The notes beneath the pieces are model-generated. The model saw only the letters and a list, made by a program, of their open reading frames with translations. It had not been told where the DNA came from and did not search any database. From positions 1 to 64,000 of the forward strand of contig CAVCEE010000013.1 in assembly GCA_963601185.1 (NCBI GenBank): a stretch of 64,000 nucleotides of DNA. The letters run 5' to 3'. A program made the translations under genes and the position numbers. Numbering within the stretch: position 1 is the stretch's first letter; each line of letters opens with the position of its first letter. Source of the DNA: Limisoma sp963601185. Lineage in GTDB: Bacteria > Bacteroidota > Bacteroidia > Bacteroidales > Muribaculaceae. Below, one piece after another: positions 25,464 through 34,153 of this stretch.

Positions 25464-26343
25464 TCACAAGAAATACACCTCCGAAAATCAAAACTACGGC
25501 AATGCCTTTCATCGTATTGAAAGAATCGAGTCCCAGATAGATTGTAACGATACAAGCCACGATTGGTTGCACATAGTTGTACATACCGGTTACCGTAGGA
25601 CGCAGATTTTTCTGACCAACAATGATAAACATATAACTTACGAATGTCGCAAAGACCACAATAAACAGGATTGATGCGACATCGCTCATGCTCAACGCCA
25701 TCCAGTCGGTTGACAAAATTGTCGTATAGGAAAACGGAAGAGTTACCAGAAATGCATAGGTGAACATCCATTTCATAACGGTTATCAGCGAATACTTGGA
25801 GATGAAGTTCTTGAATAGGACAAGATAGGAAGCGTAACTAAGTTGGGCAAACAGCACCAGCAAATCGCCTGCTATATGGCTACCGTTGGCACTCATCGAC
25901 AACGATTGACCGCTGCCAAGGATAAGCATCAGCGCACCGCCGGCACCGAACGCTATACCGATAACCTTTTTGCCAGTAATCGGTTCGCCGAGGAAGATTG
26001 CCGCGAGGAGCATCGCCCAAAGCGGCATACTTGTGGTTATGATTGAAGCATCGGCAGGCGACGAAAGTCCGACACCAAAGATAAAGCACCCCTGGTTAAA
26101 TACGATGGCAAGCATCGAGGCACCAAAAAGTTTCAGCATATCGCACGGCGACACATGCTCCGGTTTCTGAAAAAACGACACAATCCAAAACAGCACCATT
26201 GCGCCGAACACGCGCAAATCGGTCATCACAAGAGGCGTGATAACACCGCCAGCCATAACAATCTTCGCCAATGGCGACATCAGTCCCCAACTACTATTCG
26301 CCAACAGCATTGCGCCATGGCCTTTCCAACTAAATTTTTCCAT
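25423..26343 (-). CDS. EamA/DMT-family transporter
   Basis: About 306 residues from ATG 26343 (upstream codons to 26412 look non-family). Ten membrane segments in two EamA repeats. The first begins AMLLANSSWGLMSPLAKIV and carries LKLFGASMLAIVFNQGCFIFG with SPADASIITTSMPLWAMLLA. The second ends NYVQPIVACIVTIYLGLD. A drug/metabolite-type exporter or importer of unknown substrate in the inner membrane. A TAACTTTG promoter element lies about 86 bases upstream. Its C-terminal codons overlap the end of the acyltransferase gene on the other strand. Confidence 0.85.
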   Translation of the reverse strand: MEKFSWKGHGAMLLANSSWGLMSPLAKIVMAGGVITPLVMTDLRVFGAMVLFWIVSFFQKPEHVSPCDMLKLFGASMLAIVFNQGCFIFGVGLSSPADASIITTSMPLWAMLLAAIFLGEPITGKKVIGIAFGAGGALMLILGSGQSLSMSANGSHIAGDLLVLFAQLSYASYLVLFKNFISKYSLITVMKWMFTYAFLVTLPFSYTTILSTDWMALSMSDVASILFIVVFATFVSYMFIIVGQKNLRPTVTGMYNYVQPIVACIVTIYLGLDSFNTMKGIAVVLIFGGVFLVTTSKSRNEMPAES

Positions 26344-26428
26344 AATAAATCTTGTCAAAAACCGCTTTTCCGTTGCCCTCCCACAGCCATCAGCCGGCAA
26401 TCGGCGAGCCAACGCAGAAACTACGGTG

Positions 26429-26436
26429 CAAAGTTA
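26429..26436 (-). promoter_or_regulatory. Promoter -7 element of the EamA gene
   Basis: Minus-strand TAACTTTG, exact TAnnTTTG match. It would give a leader of roughly 80 bases. Confidence 0.5.
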
Positions 26437-26530
26437 TGCAATTTATTTCTAAACGGTAAATTAATCGCCGCTGCAATGAGAAGCCGCCAAATATTTAGCC
26501 ACGGAGGAGCGAACTATCGTGGAATTTGCG

Positions 26531-26538
26531 TAAATTTG
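26531..26538 (+). promoter_or_regulatory. Promoter -7 element of the small membrane protein/dxs operon
   Basis: TAAATTTG, exact TAnnTTTG match, 23 bases before ATG 26562. Divergent from the EamA promoter about 95 bases away. Confidence 0.5.
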
Positions 26539-26561
26539 CTGATTATAGAAAGAACGAAATA

Positions 26562-26741
26562 ATGAACAAATACAATATATTCCGATTTGTCTGCGTTGTG
26601 CTACTATGGTTGGCACTGTGCTACATACTTATCACGAGGAGTCAAGTGATTGATTTCCGAGTGGTTTTTGCGATAATAGCATCGGGAATTGTGATATTTG
26701 TGCCAATCTATAAGAAATACAAACGTGGAAAAGGTGACTGA
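26562..26741 (+). CDS. Small two-helix membrane protein (59 residues)
   Basis: From ATG 26562 the protein is about 59 residues with two hydrophobic segments (about 5-21 and 30-48) and a basic C-terminal end, KKYKRGKGD. No family recognised. It overlaps the beginning of dxs by up to 17 bases, and the intergenic promoter lies directly upstream, so it is probably the first gene of the dxs-trkA-trkH operon. An in-frame start at 26526 precedes the promoter and is less likely. Confidence 0.55.
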   Translation: MNKYNIFRFVCVVLLWLALCYILITRSQVIDFRVVFAIIASGIVIFVPIYKKYKRGKGD

Positions 26742-28641
26742 AAAATATCCATTACTATCGAAAATCAATAGTCCCGCAGACCTTCGACAACTTCCGGTAC
26801 AGGAACTGCCGAAAGTGTGTCAGGAGTTGCGCGACTTTCTTATAGATTCCCTCTCCGTGAATCCGGGACATTTTGCATCGAGTATGGGCTCTGTGGAAAT
26901 AACGGTGGCTCTCCACTATGTCTTCGACACGCCTTACGACAGGATCGTTTGGGATGTAGGGCATCAGGCATACAGCCACAAGATTCTCACTGGTCGCCGC
27001 GACGCTTTTGCCACCAACCGAATGATGAACGGACTGAGCGGATTTCCGAATCCGGCAGAAAGCGAATACGACAGTTTCATTGCCGGACACGCGTCAAACT
27101 CCATATCGGCGGCATTGGGAATGGCCATTGCTTCGCGCGTAAAAGGTGAGACTCGACGCAATGTGATTGCCGTTATCGGCGATGCCTCGATTGCCGGAGG
27201 TCTGGCTTTCGAGGGTTTGAACAATGCGGCAAGCACCAACAGCAACCTGCTGATTGTGCTCAACGACAACGACATGGCCATTGCCAACAATGTAGGCTCG
27301 CTCAACAAGTATCTCGTAAACATAACCACCTCGAAGAGTTACAATACACTGCGCTACAAGGTGTATCGTGCTCTGCGCAAGGTGCACATGATTACTGAGC
27401 GACACCGCGGCATCATCCTGCGCTTCAACAACAGTCTGAAGGCGTTGATTTCACGCCAGCAGAACATATTCGAGGGTCTCAACATACGCTATTTCGGTCC
27501 ATACGACGGACATGACGTGATCCGGCTTGTGCGTGTGTTTACCGACTTGAAAGCGATGGATGGTCCAATTCTGTTGCATCTGCGCACAGTCAAAGGCAAA
27601 GGCTATGCCCCTGCGGAGAAAGACCCTTGCGTATGGCATGCGCCGGGCAAATTCAACAAAGAGACCGGTGAAATCATCAAATCCAAGAGCGACGGCCGAC
27701 TGAAATATCAGGACGTGTTCGGAAAGACCTTGGCGGAACTTGCCCAGCAAAATCCCAACATTGTCGGCATCACTGCCGCAATGCCGACAGGATGCTCAAT
27801 GACATTCATGCAAGAGCAATTTCCGAGTCGCACCTTCGACGTGGGCATTTCCGAAGGACACGCCGTGACATTCTCCGGAGGACTAGCAAAGGACGGCGTA
27901 TGCCCATTCTGCTGCATATATTCAACATTCCTGCAACGAGGATTTGACGAGATCATCCACGACGTGGCCATTCAAAACCTTCATGTGGTGTTCTGCATCG
28001 ACCGCGCCGGAATTGTCGGCGAAGACGGCGTGACCCACCACGGCTCTTTCGACCTCGCTTATCTGCGAGGCATACCAAACCTCACCATCGCCTCTCCTCT
28101 CGACGAGCATGCGCTACGCGACTTGATGTTTACCGCACAAGCCGCCAACCACGGTCCGTTTGCCATCCGCTACCCGCGAGGCAAATGCGAACACGCCGAC
28201 TGGCATAGCGAAATGCACAATATCCAAATCGGCAAAGGTCGCAAACTAAAAGACGGCAGCGACATTGCCGTACTGTCTCTCGGCCCGATCGGAAACACAG
28301 CGGCGACTGCAATCGCAGAAGCGGAGAGCAAGGGCATTTCCGTTGCCCATTACGATATGGTATTCCTGAAGCCTCTTGACGAGGACTTAGTGAAAGAGGC
28401 GGCAACAAAATTCCGCCACTTGATAACAGTAGAAGACGGCACAATAACTGGCGGACTCGGTTCTGCCGTGATGGAGTGCATAAATGATAACGGACTTGAC
28501 GCAACAGTCCACCGGGTTGGCATCCCCGACGAATTTGTCAAGCAAGGCACTGTCGGACAACTGTATGCGCAATGCGGTATGGACAAAGACAGTATATGCG
28601 ATTTGATTACAAGCATCGTGAAAGGAGGTAGCAAGAAATGA
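26725..28641 (+). CDS. dxs: 1-deoxy-D-xylulose-5-phosphate synthase
   Basis: About 638 residues. Thiamine-diphosphate enzyme joining pyruvate and glyceraldehyde-3-phosphate, the first step of the MEP isoprenoid pathway. Motifs: WDVGHQAYSHKILTGR, GHASNSISAALGMA, the ThDP/Mg site GDASIAGGLAFEGLNNA, and DRAGIVGEDGVTHHG in the transketolase pyrimidine domain. No ATG is available: the best starts are GTG 26725 or GTG 26734, both inside the preceding small gene, so translation is probably coupled to it. The stop overlaps the trkA start (ATGA). Confidence 0.93.
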   Translation: MEKVTEKYPLLSKINSPADLRQLPVQELPKVCQELRDFLIDSLSVNPGHFASSMGSVEITVALHYVFDTPYDRIVWDVGHQAYSHKILTGRRDAFATNRMMNGLSGFPNPAESEYDSFIAGHASNSISAALGMAIASRVKGETRRNVIAVIGDASIAGGLAFEGLNNAASTNSNLLIVLNDNDMAIANNVGSLNKYLVNITTSKSYNTLRYKVYRALRKVHMITERHRGIILRFNNSLKALISRQQNIFEGLNIRYFGPYDGHDVIRLVRVFTDLKAMDGPILLHLRTVKGKGYAPAEKDPCVWHAPGKFNKETGEIIKSKSDGRLKYQDVFGKTLAELAQQNPNIVGITAAMPTGCSMTFMQEQFPSRTFDVGISEGHAVTFSGGLAKDGVCPFCCIYSTFLQRGFDEIIHDVAIQNLHVVFCIDRAGIVGEDGVTHHGSFDLAYLRGIPNLTIASPLDEHALRDLMFTAQAANHGPFAIRYPRGKCEHADWHSEMHNIQIGKGRKLKDGSDIAVLSLGPIGNTAATAIAEAESKGISVAHYDMVFLKPLDEDLVKEAATKFRHLITVEDGTITGGLGSAVMECINDNGLDATVHRVGIPDEFVKQGTVGQLYAQCGMDKDSICDLITSIVKGGSKK

Positions 28642-29975
28642 AAATAGTCATTGCCGGAGCAGGCGAAGTGGGCACTCACTTGGCAAAACTCCTGTCGAAG
28701 GAAGGACTTGACATCATTCTGATTGACAACGACGAGAGCAAGTTGTTGTCGATTGATGCCAACTACAACTTAATGACCATGACTGGCAGTCCTACTGCTT
28801 TCAAGGTGCTCAAGAATGCAAAAGTGGGCAGTTGTGACCTGTTTATTGCCGTCACGCCTTTTGAAACACGCAACATCGTGTCGTGTACATTCGCAAAGAA
28901 ACTCGGCGCAAAGAAAACCGTGGCACGCATCGACAACTATGAATTTCTGAAGCCTGAATACCAGGCGTATTTTGCTGAAATGGGCGTTGACGACCTAATT
29001 TACCCAGAGAATTTCGCTTCGCTCGAGATTATCAGTGCGCTGAAGCATTCGTGGGTGCGCAACTGGTTTGAACTCTACAACAGCGAACTCATCCTTAGTG
29101 GCATAAAACTGCGCGAGCACACGCAAATCATTGGAATGAAAATCAAAGATTTGGCTATGGAAGGCCATCCGTTCCACATCTGTGCCATACGTCGCCGCCA
29201 CGAAACAATCATTCCGCGAGGCGATGACCATTTGGAACTCAACGACATCGTGTATTTCCTGTTCCGCCGCGACAGTATCGATTACATTATGGAAATATGC
29301 GGAAAGCGCACCAAGACAATCAAAAAGATTCTCATTATGGGCGGTAGCCGCATCGGCATACAACTGGCGAATATGCTCGACGATTCGTATAAGATCAAAT
29401 TTATCGAAAACGACCGCGAGAAATGCTACAAACTCGTGGAGAAAATTCCTGCCAACTGTTCTGTGGTCAACGGAGATGCCCGCGACATCGACTTGCTCCG
29501 CGAAGAAGGCATTGCCGACTACGATGCGTTTATCGCATTGACCGACAGTTCAGAGACGAATATTCTGGCATGCCTTACGGCAAAAGAGTTTGGTGTGTGG
29601 AAGTCGATTGCCGAAGTTGAAAACATCCAGTTTATTGCAGAAGCCGACAATCTGAACATCGGCACTGTAATCAACAAGAAACTGCTGGCATCGAGCAAGA
29701 TCTTCCAGATACTCCTCGACTTCGACTCGTCGAATGCCAAATGCTTGGCACTAACCGATGCCGAAGTGGCTGAGATTACGGCAAGCGAGAAATCGAAAAT
29801 CACCAAAGCACCGGTAAAGGACTTGAAATTGTCGCACGACATGACAATCGGCGGACTTATCCGGGACGGCAAAGGGATGCTCGTAAACGGCTCTACAAAG
29901 ATAGAGCCAGGCGATCGAGTGCTGGTGTTCTGCCTTTCAGGGGCAATCCACAAAATCGAAAAGATGTTTCATTGA
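28638..29975 (+). CDS. trkA: Trk potassium uptake regulatory protein TrkA
   Basis: About 445 residues with two RCK repeats, each an NAD(H)-binding Rossmann domain plus a TrkA-C domain. First dinucleotide loop GAGEVGTHLAKLL at the start; second MGGSRIGIQLANML near 233. A cytoplasmic ring that gates TrkH in response to nucleotides. Overlaps dxs by 4 bases, and trkH starts 9 bases after its stop. Confidence 0.94.
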   Translation: MKIVIAGAGEVGTHLAKLLSKEGLDIILIDNDESKLLSIDANYNLMTMTGSPTAFKVLKNAKVGSCDLFIAVTPFETRNIVSCTFAKKLGAKKTVARIDNYEFLKPEYQAYFAEMGVDDLIYPENFASLEIISALKHSWVRNWFELYNSELILSGIKLREHTQIIGMKIKDLAMEGHPFHICAIRRRHETIIPRGDDHLELNDIVYFLFRRDSIDYIMEICGKRTKTIKKILIMGGSRIGIQLANMLDDSYKIKFIENDREKCYKLVEKIPANCSVVNGDARDIDLLREEGIADYDAFIALTDSSETNILACLTAKEFGVWKSIAEVENIQFIAEADNLNIGTVINKKLLASSKIFQILLDFDSSNAKCLALTDAEVAEITASEKSKITKAPVKDLKLSHDMTIGGLIRDGKGMLVNGSTKIEPGDRVLVFCLSGAIHKIEKMFH

Positions 29976-29984
29976 CAAAGCATA

Positions 29985-31448
29985 ATGGTATTCGGTAAAA
30001 ACAGAATAAACTTTGGGGTCGTAGCAAAATTGCTGGGTCTTTTGCTATTGATTGAGGCGGCATTTATGCTTCCGTCACTGTTTGTAAGCATTGCATACGG
30101 TGAGACCGAAGCGATGTGGAGTTTTGTATATTCCATAGTCATAACCGCCGGTATCGGTACTGTTGGATTTGTCGCACCTATCCGTAACCGCGATATGGGA
30201 CGGCGTGAGGGCTTTCTCCTCACCTCCCTGACCTGGTTTATTTTCTCAATTTTCGGTATGATTCCGTTTCTGCTGAAGCCGTGTGGGCTTTCAGTTGCGG
30301 ACGCTTTTTTTGAAACTATGTCGGGACTAACAACCACCGGAGCATCGATAATGACCTCAATCGACAGTCAGTCGCACGGCATATTACTGTGGCGCGCCGT
30401 AACCCACTTTATCGGCGGTATGGGTATCATCCTCTTTACTCTGGCTGTTATCCCGATGCTCAACAAGCAAAGCGGACTACAGTTGTTTAATGCCGAAGTG
30501 ACGGGATTGACCCACGAAAAGATACGTCCACGAATAAGCAACACCGCAAAGACCTTGTGGGCAATCTACCTATCGCTGACAATTGCCTTGGTGGTGCTAC
30601 TGTGGTTAGGTCCAATGGACTTGTTTGATGCCGTATGCTATGGTTTCTCAGCGATAGCGACTGGAGGTTTCGCGCCTCACGACGACAGCGTGGCACACTA
30701 CAGTTCAACCTATATCAAGATTGTAATGACCGTGTTTATGTTCGTTGCAGGCATAAGTTTCAGTTTGATCTACCGCATTATAAAAGGTGATTTCAAGAGT
30801 CTGCTGCAAAACGACGTTACTCGGTGGTACATAAAGATTGTACTGTTCGCAATGGTGACAATCGGCATCATTGAATACATTTCCGGAGATGAGCCTTGGC
30901 AGAATTTGCTTGCCGATGTTCCATTCCAGACAATATCTGCCATAACATCGTCAGGTTTCAATGCCACTGACATCAATTTGTGGCAACACGGCTCAATTAT
31001 CATAGTTATTGCACTGATGATGACCGGAGCATGCGCCGGCTCTACCACTGGCGGTGTGAAGATTGACCGAATCGTACTGATTGTGAAGAATCTCAAAAAT
31101 GAGATGCACCGCATACTCTTCCCGAACACCATCTCCCCTGTCCGCGTGAACGGCAAAATCCTGTCGGGTGATATGACAGCCAAAGTGGGAGCTTTCCTTA
31201 TGCTGTTTGCCCTATCCCTGTTTGCCGGATCATTCTTGCTGGCTCTGTCCGGCATCAACCTGTTTGATTCCATTTTCGCCTCAATGTCGTGCCTGAGCAA
31301 CAACGGATTGGGATATGGTTTCACTGGCGAATCGTTTGCCGACATAAACGACTTTGGCAAATGGGTGCTTTCCATATTGATGCTCATTGGTCGTCTGGAA
31401 TTTTCGGCAGTAACAATCCTGTTCACTCGCGCATTCTGGAGCAAATAA
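29985..31448 (+). CDS. trkH: Trk potassium transporter TrkH
   Basis: About 487 residues with about ten membrane segments and four pore loops resembling K+ filters: TTTGAS (about 115), SAIATGGFA (about 225), ITSSGFN (about 325) and SCLSNNGLG (about 433). Imports K+ together with TrkA, encoded directly upstream. A hairpin follows its stop and is shared with the convergent dnaA gene. Confidence 0.94.
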   Translation: MVFGKNRINFGVVAKLLGLLLLIEAAFMLPSLFVSIAYGETEAMWSFVYSIVITAGIGTVGFVAPIRNRDMGRREGFLLTSLTWFIFSIFGMIPFLLKPCGLSVADAFFETMSGLTTTGASIMTSIDSQSHGILLWRAVTHFIGGMGIILFTLAVIPMLNKQSGLQLFNAEVTGLTHEKIRPRISNTAKTLWAIYLSLTIALVVLLWLGPMDLFDAVCYGFSAIATGGFAPHDDSVAHYSSTYIKIVMTVFMFVAGISFSLIYRIIKGDFKSLLQNDVTRWYIKIVLFAMVTIGIIEYISGDEPWQNLLADVPFQTISAITSSGFNATDINLWQHGSIIIVIALMMTGACAGSTTGGVKIDRIVLIVKNLKNEMHRILFPNTISPVRVNGKILSGDMTAKVGAFLMLFALSLFAGSFLLALSGINLFDSIFASMSCLSNNGLGYGFTGESFADINDFGKWVLSILMLIGRLEFSAVTILFTRAFWSK

Positions 31449-31486
31449 GGAAACTTCCTGTTCTGGCAAGAATCACATACGAAACA

Positions 31487-31520
31487 AAGAGGCTCGCAAC
31501 GGATAACGTGCGAGCCTCTT
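31487..31520. terminator. Bidirectional hairpin between trkH and dnaA
   Basis: Perfect 12-bp stem AAGAGGCTCGCA (31487-31498) / TGCGAGCCTCTT (31509-31520). The T tract is poor on the plus strand and somewhat better on the minus strand (TTTGTTT). Probably terminates both convergent units. Confidence 0.65.
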
Positions 31521-31561
31521 AATCTAAACCTTGATAATTATTAGTGGCGAATTAATATTCT

Positions 31562-32938
31562 CTAATTCAATTTTGCTTCAATTTGGCTAACAAACTGCCC
31601 GAATTCCTTTTCTACAGAAACGCGCTCCTCAATAGTCTTGCAAGCGTAAAGCACTGTTGCGTGGTTGCGGTTCAACTTTCTGCCGATATTCGTCGATGAC
31701 ATTTTAGCGTGCTTCTTTGCCAACATCATCACAAGTTGCCGAGCATCTGCCACCTCGCGCTTGCGCGATTTGCCGTAAAGCATCTCTCTGTCGATGTTGT
31801 ATTGCGAACATACGGCATCAGCAATAACGTCAAACGTGATTTGTCGACGGTTTATCTTTACCGAGTTGGACAAAACACTTCTTGCCAAATCAATTGTCAG
31901 CGGTTGATTCAACGCCGTTGAGTGAGCCAATAAGGAAACGAACACGCCTTCAATCTCGCGGACGTTGTCCTTGACATTCTCTGCCACATAGTCAACGATG
32001 TCTTCAGGAACAACTACACCAGCCTGCGACGCTTTTCTCTTAAACACACTCTTGCGCAATTCGTAGTCAGGGCTTGACAATTCTACCGTCATACCCCATT
32101 TGAAACGCGACAACAAGCGTGGCTCCATACCGTCCAATTCCGATGGCGGACAATCGCACGACAAAATCAGATGCTTGGAGTTGTTATGCAAGTGATTGAA
32201 AATATGGAAGAACGTGTTTTGAGTTGCGGTCTTTCCTGCAAACTCCTGTACATCGTCCATAATGAGCATATCGATGCTTTGGTAGAAATTGATAAAGTCA
32301 TTGACCTTATTGTTTCTTACCGCAGTAGTATATTGCGACTCAAACGTGCGTGCGCTAAGATAAAGCACTCGCGTATTAGGATTGGCTTCCTTCATACCCA
32401 AACCAATAGCCTGAATCAAGTGGGTCTTGCCAACACCTGTCGGTCCAAAGATAAACATCGGGTTGAACGTCTGCTTTTCCGGATGAGAGACAATAGCGTT
32501 CGCTATAGTGAAAGCCAACTTGTTGCTTTGGCTTTCGCAATAGTTCTCAAATGTGTAAATCGGGTTGAGTTGTGGATCTAACGCCAAGTCGGTTATGGTG
32601 TCCTGAACAAAAGGATTCATACTGCGTACTGCAGGACTCTTGTGTACAGGCTCTGTGATGACGTGCGAATCGGCAACATCCTTCACAACATCATAAGAAT
32701 ATTTCAGTCTTACATCGTTGCCATAGACTTTGTGCAGACCGGCTTTCAGCAAATTCAAGTAACGGCTCTCAAGAATTTGAGCATAGAAGTCGGAAGGGAC
32801 ACGTAATACCAATACGTTTCCCTCGAAACTTTCTTCTACTATAGGAGCAAACCACGTCTCATACTGGACAGGCTCTGTCACGAGATTGTCCTTAAAGAAC
32901 TGTAGGCATTGACTCCATCTGTTACTATATGCTGTCAT
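31562..32938 (-). CDS. dnaA: Chromosomal replication initiator protein DnaA
   Basis: About 458 residues. AAA+ ATPase that binds DnaA boxes and opens the origin. N-terminal domain I (WSQCLQFFKDNL), variable linker, Walker A GPTGVGKTHL, Walker B IMDDVQE, and the C-terminal DNA-binding signature NRNHATVLYACKTIEE. A TTTG-N20-AAATTTTG promoter lies 22 bases upstream. The neighbours are not the dnaN-recF set seen in many bacteria; dnaN lies about 16 kb away in another operon. Confidence 0.96.
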   Translation of the reverse strand: MTAYSNRWSQCLQFFKDNLVTEPVQYETWFAPIVEESFEGNVLVLRVPSDFYAQILESRYLNLLKAGLHKVYGNDVRLKYSYDVVKDVADSHVITEPVHKSPAVRSMNPFVQDTITDLALDPQLNPIYTFENYCESQSNKLAFTIANAIVSHPEKQTFNPMFIFGPTGVGKTHLIQAIGLGMKEANPNTRVLYLSARTFESQYTTAVRNNKVNDFINFYQSIDMLIMDDVQEFAGKTATQNTFFHIFNHLHNNSKHLILSCDCPPSELDGMEPRLLSRFKWGMTVELSSPDYELRKSVFKRKASQAGVVVPEDIVDYVAENVKDNVREIEGVFVSLLAHSTALNQPLTIDLARSVLSNSVKINRRQITFDVIADAVCSQYNIDREMLYGKSRKREVADARQLVMMLAKKHAKMSSTNIGRKLNRNHATVLYACKTIEERVSVEKEFGQFVSQIEAKLN

Positions 32939-32959
32939 TATCTCACGTTATTTCAATTG

Positions 32960-32991
32960 CAAAATTTGTAAAATAAATTGAATAAAACAAA
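32960..32991 (-). promoter_or_regulatory. dnaA promoter
   Basis: Minus strand: TTTG at 32988-32991, 20 bases, then AAATTTTG at 32960-32967 (one mismatch to TAnnTTTG). Confidence 0.5.
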
Positions 32992-33202
32992 TCGTTTTTT
33001 TCTTGATTATCTCACATTTAGTTCAACCGATACGTTATCAGGCAGTTACCCACCCTACAATATGGCAACCTCCTTTATCCTATTATCCTTTGGTTACCAA
33101 CTTGTTACAAATTTAATCAATAACGCATTGATTTTATTCCAACGTGCGCCATTTTGCCTATATATTAGTCTTTTAGACCTCAATTTCGGCAAGACACAAA
33201 GC
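32992..33202. other. AT-rich intergenic stretch upstream of dnaA; no gene or clear origin
   Basis: No convincing coding region. It contains a few DnaA-box-like words (TTATCCT twice in tandem, TTATCTCAC) but none matching TTATNCACA. A minus-strand TAAATTTG at 33108-33115 fits a promoter -7 element but has no -33 partner. I see nothing here that proves an origin. Confidence 0.4.
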
Positions 33203-33235
33203 AGCCCTTATTTGGAATGATTCCAAATAAGGGCT
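33203..33235 (-). terminator. Perfect hairpin after the MCE-domain gene
   Basis: Perfect 15-bp inverted repeat (33203-33217 / 33221-33235) with loop TGA, 13 bases beyond the stop of the MCE gene. The T tract is weak (CTTTGTGTCTT), so it may be a terminator or an mRNA 3'-end stabiliser. Confidence 0.6.
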
Positions 33236-33247
33236 ACTCCCATATTC

Positions 33248-34147
33248 TTAGAGCAATTTAAAATTCACATACTTTTTCGGATGCGCCTTCAAGTCTTGCA
33301 GCAACGAATCGAGGCTGTTCACCGTAGAATCTATATGGTCATACAAGCCACGGTCGTTAAGCAACAATCCTATCGAAGAATCCTTGGCATTGAGTTTGTT
33401 TGAAAAATCCTTCAGATTTCCAGTTGTCGCCTTTACATTGTCCATCGTTTCGTTCAACGGCAGCCCTTTAAGTTCTGCACTAAGCGCCTTCAAGTCGTTT
33501 GCCACCGTTGTAAGGTCGTTTGTCAGACCATACACGTTGTTTACAACCGGATCGAGATTCTTAGATGTCGATGCCAGGCGAGCCGTAAGCAATTCAACAT
33601 TCCTTGAAATGTCATCGAGACGGGTCACCGTAGTTGCCAAAGCCGGATTGGCTGCCAACGAATCCAAATGCGCAAGGATGCTGTTGACCTTAGGCAACAT
33701 TTCAACCACTTGTGGAAGGATGTCGGTTGTGATATTGGCCATCATATCGTTCGGGCTATGTCCAACCAAGGTCGCCTTTTCTTCTACATAACTTGAGCCG
33801 TCAGCCATTCTCACCACCAGCGCAGACGTGCCGAGAAGACTCGACTCTTTCTCGAAGGTCGTTCCCTTGGTCAATTTCACGGAAGAATCCAGATTGATTT
33901 CCACCAAAACATTGCCAGGATGGTCGTAGTCGTACTCCATACCTGTCACCTGTCCGATTTTCATTCCGTTTAAGGTAACAGGTGCTGCCTCTGTAAGTCC
34001 AGACACATCTTTGAATTGCACATAATATAGATTTGCTGATTTAAATACGTTTATGCCCTTAAGGAAATCAATTCCCACAAAAAGTACGGCTAAACTGAAT
34101 ACCAAAATCAAGCCTATTAATATTTCTCTTGTAAATAGTTTTTTCAT
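33248..34147 (-). CDS. MlaD/MCE-domain lipid transport protein
   Basis: About 299 residues. One N-terminal membrane anchor (about 8-27), then an MCE domain (about 38-115: YYVQFKDVSGLTEAAPVTLNG, GTSALVVRM). A long helical region of heptad-like Leu/Val/Asn repeats follows to about 280. MCE proteins form rings that carry phospholipids between inner and outer membranes with an ABC transporter (MlaEF). The partner genes are not adjacent here. It starts 6 bases after the amidase gene, so the two form an operon. Confidence 0.85.
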   Translation of the reverse strand: MKKLFTREILIGLILVFSLAVLFVGIDFLKGINVFKSANLYYVQFKDVSGLTEAAPVTLNGMKIGQVTGMEYDYDHPGNVLVEINLDSSVKLTKGTTFEKESSLLGTSALVVRMADGSSYVEEKATLVGHSPNDMMANITTDILPQVVEMLPKVNSILAHLDSLAANPALATTVTRLDDISRNVELLTARLASTSKNLDPVVNNVYGLTNDLTTVANDLKALSAELKGLPLNETMDNVKATTGNLKDFSNKLNAKDSSIGLLLNDRGLYDHIDSTVNSLDSLLQDLKAHPKKYVNFKLL

Positions 34148-34153
34148 ATTGAA

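Noticed and set aside
32978..33220. 80-residue plus-strand frame upstream of dnaA
   Set aside because: No family features, runs over the dnaA promoter and into a terminator hairpin.
32939..33247. Replication origin upstream of dnaA
   Set aside because: AT-rich with TTATCCT and TTATCTCAC words, but no TTATNCACA box and no clear strand switch. In many Bacteroidota the origin is not next to dnaA.
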